Part shown: piece by piece, positions 34,213-41,427 of the stretch
How the letters are laid out: each line of letters opens with the position of its first letter
How positions within the stretch are numbered: the stretch's first letter is position 1
Origin: JANRJY01 sp033763735
GTDB lineage: Bacteria; Bacteroidota; Bacteroidia; Cytophagales; UBA9547
Direction of reading: 5' to 3'
Assembly (NCBI GenBank): GCA_033763735.1
Contig: JANRJY010000074.1
Location: forward strand, 1 to 43,559
Length of the DNA stretch: 43,559 nt
Translations under genes and position numbers: made by a program
Notes under the pieces: model-generated
What the model was told of the DNA's origin: nothing
Seen by the model: the letters and a program-made list of their open reading frames with translations, nothing else
Database searches by the model: none

Positions 34213-34778
34213 TATCAAATAAAATCTCCGCTTGTAAATTCCCGTCTACTAAGAGAAAGGTGGGGGTTGGGGCATTATTTATCATAATTCTTTTTTCAAT
34301 AAACCTTTATGCCTCAGATATCGAAGCAAGAGATCTCCGTTTGAAATTTTATCAATCGGTTGATAATGAAAAGATTGCAAAGTCCTATTTGAAAGAATTA
34401 AGCTCCAAATCCAATTCAGGCAATCCTTTGGTCAAAGGTTATAAAGCCGCAGTGTGCATGCTTATGGCAAAACATGTGTTCAATCCTTATTCCAAAATTA
34501 AGTATTTCATTGATGGCAAAAATGAACTGGAACAATCCATTAGTTTGTCTCCTGATAATGTGGAGTTGATATTAATTCGTTTTGCTATCCAAACCAATGC
34601 ACCTACTTTTCTAGGATATTATTCCAATATTAACAGCGATAAACAGTTTTTGATTGCAAAACTTAAGGATCAAGCCAACGCCAATGTGGATACTGACTTG
34701 AGAAAAATCATGATTCAATACTTGAAACAATCCGGGAAATGCAGCAATGATGAAATCAAATTTTTACATTTGCTATAA
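34200..34778 (+). CDS. exported TPR-like protein of unknown function in the crt operon
   Basis: A 192-residue protein that starts inside the crtB end and stops two bases before idi. Residues 19-38 form a signal peptide or anchor (VGVGALFIIILFSINLYASD). The mature part is helical, with a TPR-like rhythm (NPLVKGYKAAVCMLMAKH, then ELEQSISLSPDNVELILIRFAIQ). I do not recognise a named family, although proteins of this kind are found in Bacteroidota carotenoid operons. The N-terminal region is encoded by DNA that resembles the dispersed GC-rich palindrome found at 35838, 37763 and 39202. Position argues for co-expression with pigment genes; function unknown. Confidence 0.72.
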   Translation: MVKIISNKISACKFPSTKRKVGVGALFIIILFSINLYASDIEARDLRLKFYQSVDNEKIAKSYLKELSSKSNSGNPLVKGYKAAVCMLMAKHVFNPYSKIKYFIDGKNELEQSISLSPDNVELILIRFAIQTNAPTFLGYYSNINSDKQFLIAKLKDQANANVDTDLRKIMIQYLKQSGKCSNDEIKFLHLL

Positions 34779-34780
34779 TT

Positions 34781-35302
34781 ATGGAGGAAGTAATTCTGGT
34801 CGATACAAATGATAACCAATTAGGTGTCATGGAAAAATTGGAAGCACACCAAAAGTCCCTGTTGCATCGGGCTTTTTCGGTGTTTGTTTTCAATGACCGC
34901 GATGAATTATTGCTTCAGCAACGCAATCCCAATAAATATCATTCAGGAGGGTTGTGGACCAACACCTGTTGTGGACATCCTCGACCCAACGAAACCGTTG
35001 AGGCAGCAGCATCACGCAGATTATTCGAGGAAATGGGCTTTACTACTGAGTTACAAAAACAGTTTAGTTTTATTTACAAAACGCAATTTGCCAATGGACT
35101 TACAGAACATGAATTGGATTATGTTTTTTTTGGGAAATTTAATGGAATATTCACCCCCAACCCTTCAGAGGTATCCGGAATTCGATATCATACATTGAAC
35201 GATATAGAAAAAGATATACAGTCTAACCCCGACAACTATACTTCCTGGTTCAAAATATGCTTCGAAGAAGTAATGAAAAAACGCAATTCAATTATTAATT
35301 AA
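34781..35302 (+). CDS. idi: isopentenyl-diphosphate delta-isomerase, type I
   Basis: Type I Idi of 173 residues, a Nudix-fold enzyme that interconverts isopentenyl and dimethylallyl diphosphate and so supplies the prenyl units for carotenoid synthesis. The catalytic cysteine is C64 in WTNTCCGHP, and the second catalytic group is E111 in TEHELDYVFFG (metal-binding E109 nearby). The Nudix-like AASRRLFEEMGF helix is present. It is in the operon, two bases after the preceding stop. An overlapping frame within it is a shadow. Confidence 0.96.
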   Translation: MEEVILVDTNDNQLGVMEKLEAHQKSLLHRAFSVFVFNDRDELLLQQRNPNKYHSGGLWTNTCCGHPRPNETVEAAASRRLFEEMGFTTELQKQFSFIYKTQFANGLTEHELDYVFFGKFNGIFTPNPSEVSGIRYHTLNDIEKDIQSNPDNYTSWFKICFEEVMKKRNSIIN

Positions 35303-35351
35303 TAATTATTAATTTTAAAATATCAATTTTCATTAACGAACTATTAACCAA

Positions 35352-35795
35352 ATGCTACTCATTTGTTGCTTACTGTTTTTAATAGCCTACTTTGGAATGG
35401 AATTCGTAGCATGGTTTACGCACAAATACATTATGCATGGAGTAATGTGGTTTTGGCACAAAGATCACCATCACAAAGACCATGAAGGATGGTTTGAGCG
35501 CAACGATATATTTTTTCTAATTTACTCTATTCCGGGTATGCTGCTGATTTTTACAGGATTATATTTCCAATGGTATCACAACGTAGCCATGGGCATCGGA
35601 ATTACTTTGTATGGACTCACGTATTTTTTGGTACATGACATATTCATACACCAACGATTCAAAATATTTCGCAACACCAATTCCAAATATTTTTTGGCAC
35701 TGCGAAAAGCCCATAAAGCGCATCACAAGTCACTGGAAAAGCATAATGGAACCAGTTTCGGAATGCTTTTTGTCGATTCCAAATATTTCAAATAG
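35352..35795 (+). CDS. crtZ: beta-carotene 3-hydroxylase (CrtZ)
   Basis: CrtZ, 147 residues, a membrane di-iron oxygenase that hydroxylates C-3 of the beta-ionone ring. All four histidine clusters are seen: H24/H29 (HKYIMH), H36/H39/H40 (HKDHH), H95/H100 (HDIFIH) and H121/H124/H125 (HKAHH). Hydrophobic helices lie at about 2-20 and 52-92. It follows idi at 49 bp, across a short AT palindrome (ATTAATTAATAATTATTAATT). Length is normal. Confidence 0.95.
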   Translation: MLLICCLLFLIAYFGMEFVAWFTHKYIMHGVMWFWHKDHHHKDHEGWFERNDIFFLIYSIPGMLLIFTGLYFQWYHNVAMGIGITLYGLTYFLVHDIFIHQRFKIFRNTNSKYFLALRKAHKAHHKSLEKHNGTSFGMLFVDSKYFK

Positions 35796-35837
35796 ATTTA
35801 TTGATTAACTGTTATATTTTTACCAAAAAGTTTGAAC

Positions 35838-35880
35838 TTAGTCACCCCTTTCCTAGGAGAGGGGACGGGGGTGAGGCTTT
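35838..35880 (+). repeat. dispersed GC-rich palindromic repeat, copy 1
   Basis: TTAGTCACCCCTTTCCTAGG, then AGAGGGGACGGGGGTGAGGC, in the 107-bp gap between crtZ and the lycopene cyclase gene. CCCCTTTCCT pairs with AGGAGAGGGG around a short loop. Copies are at 37763-37801 (opposite strand) and 39202-39244. It contrasts sharply with the surrounding AT-rich DNA. Confidence 0.8.
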
Positions 35881-35902
35881 TTAACTCATTATAGTCATTT
35901 TC

Positions 35903-36598
35903 ATGAACCACTTCTCCTACTTCCTCATCGACATACTCACAGTACTATTTCCTATAGTTTGGAGTTTTGAGAAAAAGATGAATTTCGTCCAAAAATGGCG
36001 ATTTCTCATACCCGGACTAATAGCTACTGCCATTTTTTTTCTGATTTGGGATGGTGTATTCACATATTTGGGCGTATGGGGATTCAACCCCGATTATAAC
36101 TTGGGAATCAATATTATCAATTTGCCTTTGGAGGAGGTGTTGTTTTTTATTTGTATGCCATTTGCAAGCATGTTTGTGTATGAAACCGTGTATTTCCTTT
36201 GGAAAGGACGAATTAGAGCAGGTATTCTTCATCAAATAAGCATTGTGATTACTTTTTTCTGCTTGTTATTTGGTATGTACCATTACGACAAATGGTACAC
36301 ATGTGTGGCTTTTGTGGGAAGTGGATTGCTGTTGGGTTATCATTGCAGTATGAAAAACTCATTAGATCATGAGAAATTTTGGGTTTCGTATTTGATTATA
36401 CTGATTCCCTTTACATTAGTCAATGGCATACTTACCGGAGCCATAACTTCAGAACCCATCGTATGGTACAACAACACCGAAAACCTGGGCATTAGATTCA
36501 TCACAATACCTATTGAAGATTTTGCCTACAATATGCTTTTGCTTTTGATGAATGTCACTTTTTATGAAGCAGGTTTGAAGAGATTGAAAGTGAATTAG
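35903..36598 (+). CDS. crtYcd: fused CrtYc-CrtYd-type lycopene beta-cyclase
   Basis: A 231-residue polytopic membrane protein of the heterodimer-type (CrtYc/CrtYd) lycopene cyclase family, with both halves in one chain. Half one carries FLIWDGVFTYLGVWGFNP and the acidic motif PLEEVLFF (75-82). Half two repeats the pattern in weaker form: NGILTGA...PIVWYN and PIEDFAYN (203-210). The acidic pairs in PLEE/PIED are the expected catalytic sites. It forms a beta-ionone ring on lycopene, and is unrelated to the FAD-dependent CrtY. Because block 1 consumes the other end, a monocyclic product is expected. The inverted repeat at 36607-36637 follows the gene. Confidence 0.9.
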   Translation: MNHFSYFLIDILTVLFPIVWSFEKKMNFVQKWRFLIPGLIATAIFFLIWDGVFTYLGVWGFNPDYNLGINIINLPLEEVLFFICMPFASMFVYETVYFLWKGRIRAGILHQISIVITFFCLLFGMYHYDKWYTCVAFVGSGLLLGYHCSMKNSLDHEKFWVSYLIILIPFTLVNGILTGAITSEPIVWYNNTENLGIRFITIPIEDFAYNMLLLLMNVTFYEAGLKRLKVN

Positions 36599-36606
36599 TT
36601 AATTTG

Positions 36607-36637
36607 GATTTGACAACTTTTTAAAAGTTGTCAAATC
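36607..36637 (+). terminator. perfect 15-bp inverted repeat ending the crt operon
   Basis: GATTTGACAACTTTT (36607-36621) and AAAAGTTGTCAAATC (36623-36637) are exact complements with a one-base centre, so the RNA would form a long hairpin with a TTTAA-type loop. There is no T run after it, so factor-assisted or bidirectional termination is more likely than a simple intrinsic terminator. Confidence 0.6.
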
Positions 36638-36672
36638 TCTCTATAAATTCGACAAATAAATTTTTATAAATT

Positions 36673-37689
36673 ATGAAATTCAAATTGATATATACATTTT
36701 TAATTTATTCACACATTAATTTATTATTTGCCCAAAATCAAATAGATATCAAACTCGACATTCGCAATAATCAAACAGTTTTTTACAAAAACGAACCCAT
36801 TATAGGTAACATTCAAATTAGAAACAATTCGAATGAAGATATTGGTTTTTTTATTAAACAAGATTTGTATTCAATAACAGAGAAAAAAAATATTCATGAG
36901 CTTGAAAAAGAAAATGATATTAAGATTAAAAATTATAATAGAAAGCTTGGAATTTTATATTTGGAAGATGCTATGCAACATAATGGACATTATTTTCGAC
37001 CAAATTACAAGAATATTTATGACTCTGTTGACTTTGATTTAAGTTTTGCCCAAAAAAACAATATTACATCAGATTCATTTTTAATAAATCTTGGCGTGGT
37101 AGTTCAAAAAAAGAATGAATATAACTATCCAATAATTTTAACATTTGGATTGGACTCTTCCCAAAGTTCAGTGGTCAATGGGAATCATCTTAGAAAGGGT
37201 TTTATAAGTTCAAATATGTCAAACGAAGGACTACAAATTGGTGAATATTTGTGGAAATCAAAACTTTATACAAATAGTGGTAAAGAATATAATTTCGAAT
37301 TTAAATTTAAAATCATTAATCCTACGCCATATCAAAAAGAAAAAATTATTAAATTGACACAAGCTTATGTAAAAAATTATAATATCCATCCAAAAATAGA
37401 ATTTAGGAAAGCCACTCTAAATGGATTATACGAATTTAGTGTAAATGAACAAGATTCATTACTGAGTTCAATTTCTTTGGTTTTGTTGTGTCATGGTTTA
37501 AATCAGCACAATAACTATTTTTTGAATGCTGATTTTAAACTTTTAAAAAAATGTATACCTAAAATTAAAGATGAATATGTACTTCCCCAACTAGCACAAG
37601 CATTAGCGCAGCGGTGCTTGTGCGTCAAAGTCCCCAATCGACCTCGTTTCCAAACGGGGTCGGTCGAGACATTCGTTTTCAACGAATAA
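36673..37689 (+). CDS. secreted protein of unknown function; C-terminus encoded by repeat DNA
   Basis: A 338-residue protein with a Sec signal peptide (KFKLIYTFLIYSHINLLFAQ, cleaved after about residue 20). The mature domain opens with a beta-rich, Ig-like stretch (VFYKNEPIIGNIQIRNNSNEDIGFFI) and continues with Asn/Lys/Ile-rich sequence. No family recognised. The last 25-30 residues are abnormal in composition and come from palindromic repeat DNA beginning near 37594 (GCACAAGCA...TGCTTGTGC), so the native C-terminus was probably replaced or extended by repeat insertion. It is not obviously part of the carotenoid operon, from which it is separated by a long hairpin. Confidence 0.65.
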   Translation: MKFKLIYTFLIYSHINLLFAQNQIDIKLDIRNNQTVFYKNEPIIGNIQIRNNSNEDIGFFIKQDLYSITEKKNIHELEKENDIKIKNYNRKLGILYLEDAMQHNGHYFRPNYKNIYDSVDFDLSFAQKNNITSDSFLINLGVVVQKKNEYNYPIILTFGLDSSQSSVVNGNHLRKGFISSNMSNEGLQIGEYLWKSKLYTNSGKEYNFEFKFKIINPTPYQKEKIIKLTQAYVKNYNIHPKIEFRKATLNGLYEFSVNEQDSLLSSISLVLLCHGLNQHNNYFLNADFKLLKKCIPKIKDEYVLPQLAQALAQRCLCVKVPNRPRFQTGSVETFVFNE

Positions 37690-37801
37690 TTATAAACCCA
37701 TCCTTCCAAGCAGGGTCTTCTTTTTCAGAGACCCTGCGTATTTATCACTTCAAACAAAGCCGCCTCACCCCCGGCCCCTCTCCTCCAGAGAGGGGTGACT
37801 A
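37594..37801. repeat. cluster of palindromes, including GTTTTCAAC hairpin A and GC-rich repeat copy 2
   Basis: Five hairpins in a row: GCACAAGCA/TGCTTGTGC (37594-37623), CGACCTCGTTT/AAACGGGGTCG (37639-37662), ATTCGTT-TTC-AACGAAT (37671-37687), GCAGGGTCT/AGACCCTGC (37710-37737), and the reverse-oriented GC-rich repeat CCTCACCCCCGGCCCCTCTCC to GGGGTGACTAA (37763-37801). They run from the 3' end of the preceding coding region into the gap. Bacterial REP or MITE-like repeats give this kind of pattern. Confidence 0.8.
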
Positions 37802-37907
37802 ACTCGAAACATTTACCTATTGCTTACTTGAAAAAAAATCAAACAAAAATATATAGAAATTCATTGAAGTAATATCATAAATTATTTATTCCCACTCGCC
37901 CCCAGCT

Positions 37908-38061
37908 ATCCTTAGTCTTGTGCGTGGTCAAAATCGAGGGAGACTAAGGATTTTAAATGAAAAGTAGTTTTCAACTGCACAATTATAAAAAAGAAAAGTG
38001 GCTACGCACACCCTATTAGCCTTCGATTGTATCGGGCGTGGTCGAGCAAGTCGTTTTCAAC
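37908..38061. repeat. further copies of the GCGTGGTC...GTTTTCAAC hairpin module
   Basis: ATCCTTAGTCT (37908-37918) and AGACTAAGGAT (37941-37951) form an 11-bp inverted repeat around GTGCGTGGTCAAAATCGAG. GTTTTCAAC recurs at 37967-37975 and, preceded by GCGTGGTCGAG (38036-38046), at 38053-38061. Each GTTTTCAAC is flanked by bases that pair (GTAGTT/AACTGC, TCGTT/AACGA). The 547-bp gap 37690-38236 contains no credible gene; apart from these repeats and the thrB promoter I see nothing else. Confidence 0.7.
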
Positions 38062-38178
38062 GATAAATAGAACTAAGCCAAATACTGGCTAATTAATCAA
38101 ATCTGAAACTACAGATAAGAGAGCATTTTCAATCCGACCTACGAAACACCAATGCTTTCAACAACAAAAGCATCAGAA

Positions 38179-38210
38179 TTTTTTAAAACAGAAATTTTTA
38201 TCATTTTTGC
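38179..38210 (+). promoter_or_regulatory. candidate thrB promoter
   Basis: TTTT (38179-38182), a 19-nt spacer and CAttTTTG (38202-38209), then CAGCCC. One mismatch from TAnnTTTG. A start near 38215 would give a leader of about 22 nt. Confidence 0.5.
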
Positions 38211-38236
38211 AGCCCTGATTTACAAATACTTGATGA

Positions 38237-39172
38237 ATGTCTGAAAAAAGTATACGTGTTTTTGCTTCTGCCACGGTCGCCAACGTTTCATGTGGGTTCG
38301 ATGTGTTGGGTTTTGCAGTAGACAATCCGGGGGATGAGGCAATAGTACGTATTACCAATTCCAACCAGGTTCGAATCACCAAAATCACCGGTGATGAAGG
38401 TCGTTTGCCATTAGATCCCAACAAAAACACAGTAAGTGCCACAATCATCAAAATGTTGGCCGATTTGAAAATTAATGTAGGAGTCGATATTGAATTAGCC
38501 AAAAAAATGCCACTAGGTAGCGGATTAGGTTCCAGTGCGGCTAGCAGTGTTGCAGGTATATTTGCTGTAAATGAACTCTTAGGTAAGCCACTCAAAAACA
38601 TTGAATTATTACCTTATGCCATGGAAGGGGAGCGTTTGGCAAGTGGAACTGCGCATGCCGATAACGTAGCTCCTGCATTATATGGAGGTTTTGTGCTTAT
38701 TCGTAGTTATCAGCCTTTGGATGTCATAAGTATTCCAACTCCGGACGATTTATATGCATCAATCGTTCATCCACATATCGAAGTCGAAACCCGCGATGCC
38801 CGAAGTATATTGCGTAAAGATATCAAACTCAAAGATGCCATTGCTCAATGGGGCAATGTAGCAGGTTTAGTAACCGGACTCATCATGAGCGACTATGAAT
38901 TAATTGGAAGAAGCATGCATGATCATATTGTAGAGCCTCTGAGAGCTATTTTAATTCCCGGCTTTTATGAAGTGAAGCAAGCAGCCATGGATGCGGGTGC
39001 ATTAGGAGGAGGTATTTCAGGGTCAGGACCATCCATATTTTCATTAAGCAAAAGTTTAGAAACCGCCCAAAAAGTGGGAAAAGCAATGGCAAATCAATTT
39101 GGAACAATCGGTATTGAAAGTGATTTGTTTGTTTCCAAAATCAACGCAAAAGGACCAATAATATTAGAATAA
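38237..39172 (+). CDS. thrB: homoserine kinase
   Basis: ThrB, 311 residues, a GHMP-family kinase that phosphorylates homoserine in threonine synthesis. The N-terminal FASATVANVSCGFDVLGFAV and the GHMP phosphate-binding loop MPLGSGLGSSAAS (about 90-102) are intact, as is the C-terminal GGGISGSGPSIFSL motif. It is followed by thrC 107 bp downstream, with a GC-rich repeat copy in the gap. The thrA (aspartokinase/homoserine dehydrogenase) gene that usually precedes thrB in Bacteroidota is not present here; repeat-rich DNA stands in its place. Confidence 0.97.
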   Translation: MSEKSIRVFASATVANVSCGFDVLGFAVDNPGDEAIVRITNSNQVRITKITGDEGRLPLDPNKNTVSATIIKMLADLKINVGVDIELAKKMPLGSGLGSSAASSVAGIFAVNELLGKPLKNIELLPYAMEGERLASGTAHADNVAPALYGGFVLIRSYQPLDVISIPTPDDLYASIVHPHIEVETRDARSILRKDIKLKDAIAQWGNVAGLVTGLIMSDYELIGRSMHDHIVEPLRAILIPGFYEVKQAAMDAGALGGGISGSGPSIFSLSKSLETAQKVGKAMANQFGTIGIESDLFVSKINAKGPIILE

Positions 39173-39201
39173 AAAATAAAACTATAACTAAATCATGAGT
39201 C

Positions 39202-39244
39202 TTAGTCATCCCTCTCAGTAGGAGAGGGGACGGGGGTGAGTCTT
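39202..39244 (+). repeat. dispersed GC-rich palindromic repeat, copy 3
   Basis: TTAGTCATCCCTCTCAGTAGG, then AGAGGGGACGGGGGTGAGTC, in the thrB-thrC gap and in the same orientation as copy 1. CCCTCTC pairs with GAGAGGG. An ATTCAACATTTACC/CATTTAACATT stretch follows at 39250-39277, sharing words with the inverted repeat upstream of accD. Confidence 0.8.
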
Positions 39245-39279
39245 TAATAAATTCAACATTTACCATTTAACATTTCACA

Positions 39280-40581
39280 GTGTTACTATATTCAACCAAA
39301 AACAAGGATCATAAAGTTTCTCTTGAAGAAGCAGTATTCAAAGGATTGCCTCCCGACAATGGATTATATATGCCGGTGAGCATCCCTACTATGGATGCTA
39401 AATTTTTTGACAATATTCAAAATTTGTCCATTGCCGAAATTGCATATGAAGTATGTGCAACATTGTTTAAAGGTTATATATCCAATGAGGACACCAGAAG
39501 AATTGTGAATGAGGCAGTTACATTCGATGCACCTTTAGTCAATGTACATGATAATATTTATTCACTTGAACTCTATCATGGACCAACATTAGCTTTTAAG
39601 GATTTTGGTGCACGCTTTATGGCAAAGCTAATGGCTCATTTTCTGAAAAATCAAAATAAAGAAATACATATATTAGTTGCTACTTCAGGGGACACCGGAG
39701 GTGCAGTAGCCAATGGATTTTATAATACCAAAGGAATTAAAGTCACCATTTTGTATCCAAGTGGCAAGGTATCCAATCTTCAGGAAAAGCAATTGACCAC
39801 ATTAGGGGGCAATATCAAAGCATTGGAAATAGATGGTACTTTTGATGATTGCCAAAGTTTAGTAAAACAAGCTTTTTTAGATCCTGAATTGAATAAGAAG
39901 CAAAATTTCTCATCTGCCAATTCCATCAATATTGCCAGACTGATACCACAGTCATTCTATTATTTCAATACCTATGCAAGGTTGAAACACTTAGGCAAAC
40001 CTTTAGTTTTTTCAGTTCCAAGTGGAAATTTTGGAAATATATGCGCGGGACTTATTGCCAACAAAATGGGTTTGCCGGTATCGAAATTCATTGCCTCAGT
40101 CAACAGTAATGATACATTCATACAATTCTTGAAAACAGGCAATTTCAATCCTAAGCCATCCGTTCCTACTTTGTCCAATGCTATGGATGTAGGTAATCCA
40201 AGCAATTTTGCCCGTATATTCGAATTGTTTGGTCAAAACCACGAGGCAGTTTCCAAAGTGATAGTAGGAAACAGTTATTCCGACACAATAACTAAAATCA
40301 CCATTAGAGATGTTTACAATAAAACCGGTTATTTGCTTGATCCTCATGGTGCGGTTGGTTACTTAGGATTAACTGACTACATTAAGCAAAGTAATACAGA
40401 TGCTGTAGGTGTGTTTTTGCATACTGCGCATCCGGCAAAATTCATCGATTCCTATGATGAGGATTTGAAACAAAAAATCAAAATTCCTATTGAGCTTTCA
40501 TCGATTGAGTTTAAAGAAAAGCAATCAACCAAATTATCCAAAGATTTCAGCAACTTCAAAGAATATCTAATGGCTAACTAA
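39280..40581 (+). CDS. thrC: threonine synthase
   Basis: ThrC, 433 residues, PLP-dependent, converting O-phosphohomoserine to threonine. The PLP lysine is K107 in HGPTLAFKDFGARF; other signatures are the N-terminal YSTKNKDHKVSLEEAVFKGL, the phosphate-cup motif ATSGDTGGAV and FSVPSGNFGNICAG. The start is GTG at 39280, as no ATG precedes the conserved N-terminus in frame. It is the last gene of the thr unit. An AT-rich hairpin follows. Confidence 0.97.
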   Translation: MLLYSTKNKDHKVSLEEAVFKGLPPDNGLYMPVSIPTMDAKFFDNIQNLSIAEIAYEVCATLFKGYISNEDTRRIVNEAVTFDAPLVNVHDNIYSLELYHGPTLAFKDFGARFMAKLMAHFLKNQNKEIHILVATSGDTGGAVANGFYNTKGIKVTILYPSGKVSNLQEKQLTTLGGNIKALEIDGTFDDCQSLVKQAFLDPELNKKQNFSSANSINIARLIPQSFYYFNTYARLKHLGKPLVFSVPSGNFGNICAGLIANKMGLPVSKFIASVNSNDTFIQFLKTGNFNPKPSVPTLSNAMDVGNPSNFARIFELFGQNHEAVSKVIVGNSYSDTITKITIRDVYNKTGYLLDPHGAVGYLGLTDYIKQSNTDAVGVFLHTAHPAKFIDSYDEDLKQKIKIPIELSSIEFKEKQSTKLSKDFSNFKEYLMAN

Positions 40582-40593
40582 TAATTAGCCTTT

Positions 40594-40632
40594 AAATCTT
40601 GATTTTGATGAATTTAATAAAATCAAGATTTA
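40594..40632 (+). terminator. probable terminator after thrC
   Basis: AAATCTTGATTTT (40594-40606) and AAAATCAAGATTT (40620-40632) are exact complements with a 13-nt loop. A T run follows about ten bases later. Confidence 0.65.
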
Positions 40633-40657
40633 ATTGGACGTTTTTTTTAAACCATAT

Positions 40658-40689
40658 TTTATAATTTTCGTAATAAGCATTATATTTGC
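40658..40689 (+). promoter_or_regulatory. greA promoter
   Basis: TAtaTTTGC (40681-40689) is a perfect -7 box; the bases at the -33 position (40658-40661) are TTTA, close to TTTG. Transcription should begin near 40695, directly ahead of a terminator-like hairpin. Confidence 0.72.
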
Positions 40690-40704
40690 AACCCAAATAT
40701 TCAG

Positions 40705-40733
40705 GAACGGCTTGAAAAGGCCGTTCTTTTTTT
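40705..40733 (+). terminator. terminator-like hairpin in the greA leader (possible attenuator)
   Basis: GAACGGCTT (40705-40713), GAAA tetraloop, AGGCCGTTC (40718-40726) with one T-G wobble, then seven T (40727-40733). This is a textbook intrinsic terminator, yet it lies between the greA promoter and the greA start at 40761, about ten bases from the expected RNA 5' end. It would stop most transcripts unless read-through is regulated or the promoter serves a tiny RNA. Confidence 0.75.
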
Positions 40734-40760
40734 ATTCAAATCCCAATTAAATTCACTCAT

Positions 40761-41234
40761 ATGAGCAGCGTTAACTATTATACTTCCGAAGGTTTACAAA
40801 AATTAAATAACAAATTACAAGAACTCAAAACAAAAGGTCGTTCAGAAATAGCCAAACAAATAGCTGAAGCACGTGACAAAGGAGATTTAAGTGAAAATGC
40901 AGAATACGATGCGGCAAAAGATGCACAAGGTATGTTGGAAATGGAGATTTCTAAATTAAGTGATCTGGTATCTAATGCACGTATACTAGATGCAAGCAAT
41001 GTTGATATTACTAAAGTGTCCATTATGACAACTGTTAAAATCAAAAATCATAATAACAAAATGGAGATGAAATATACACTTGTTGCAGAAGAAGAAGCGG
41101 ATTTAAAAATTGGAAAGATTTCAATCAAATCTCCTATAGGACAAGGACTTATCGGAAAAAAGGTAGGGGATATCACAGAAGTAAAAGTGCCTGCGGGAAC
41201 CATGAAGCTGGAAGTGTTGGAAATATCATTATAA
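40761..41234 (+). CDS. greA: transcription elongation factor GreA
   Basis: GreA, 157 residues, which rescues backtracked RNA polymerase by stimulating cleavage of the 3' end of the transcript. The N-terminal coiled coil (residues about 10-75) carries the tip acidic residues in ARDKGDLSENAEYDAAKDAQ, and the C-terminal FKBP-like domain shows the expected ISIKSPIGQGLIGKKVGD segment. Monocistronic, between a promoter with a leader hairpin and a strong terminator. Confidence 0.97.
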   Translation: MSSVNYYTSEGLQKLNNKLQELKTKGRSEIAKQIAEARDKGDLSENAEYDAAKDAQGMLEMEISKLSDLVSNARILDASNVDITKVSIMTTVKIKNHNNKMEMKYTLVAEEEADLKIGKISIKSPIGQGLIGKKVGDITEVKVPAGTMKLEVLEISL

Positions 41235-41247
41235 TATTCTTTAATCG

Positions 41248-41288
41248 ACCTTCTTGAATAATTTTGTTCATTCAAGAAGGTATTTTTT
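41248..41288 (+). terminator. intrinsic terminator after greA
   Basis: ACCTTCTTGAAT (41248-41259) and ATTCAAGAAGGT (41270-41281) form a 12-bp stem with a 10-nt loop, followed by ATTTTTTT. Confidence 0.92.
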
Positions 41289-41297
41289 TGCTTTAAA

Positions 41298-41350
41298 TTT
41301 TTAATCTCAAATAATTACTCTAATTTTGCAGTCCCTTTTCAAAGAAGGGA
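41298..41350 (+). promoter_or_regulatory. rpsA promoter with 5' hairpin
   Basis: TTTT (41298-41301), 19 nt, TAatTTTGC (41321-41329). Immediately after comes AGTCCC, and the RNA 5' end would fold as TCCCTT (41332-41337) with AAGGGA (41345-41350). The rplS promoter has the same TTTGCAGTCC context and a hairpin in the same place, a possible shared control feature of ribosomal-protein mRNAs. Confidence 0.75.
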
Positions 41351-41427
41351 TTTGTGATTTAATATAAACATTTAAAAGTCAATCACTTAGCCGAATGATT
41401 GATGTATTTAGGCTCAGAAAATATTTT

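Noticed and set aside
34824..35198. 124-codon plus-strand frame overlapping idi
   Set aside because: It is a frame shadow of idi, which has all catalytic motifs and operon spacing.
37690..38236. Insertion sequence or transposase remnant in the 547-bp gap
   Set aside because: No transposase-like frame and no matching terminal repeats bounding the region; only short palindromic repeats are visible.
38173..38601. 142-codon minus-strand frame over thrB
   Set aside because: Antisense shadow of a well-conserved GHMP kinase; it also runs across the thrB promoter.
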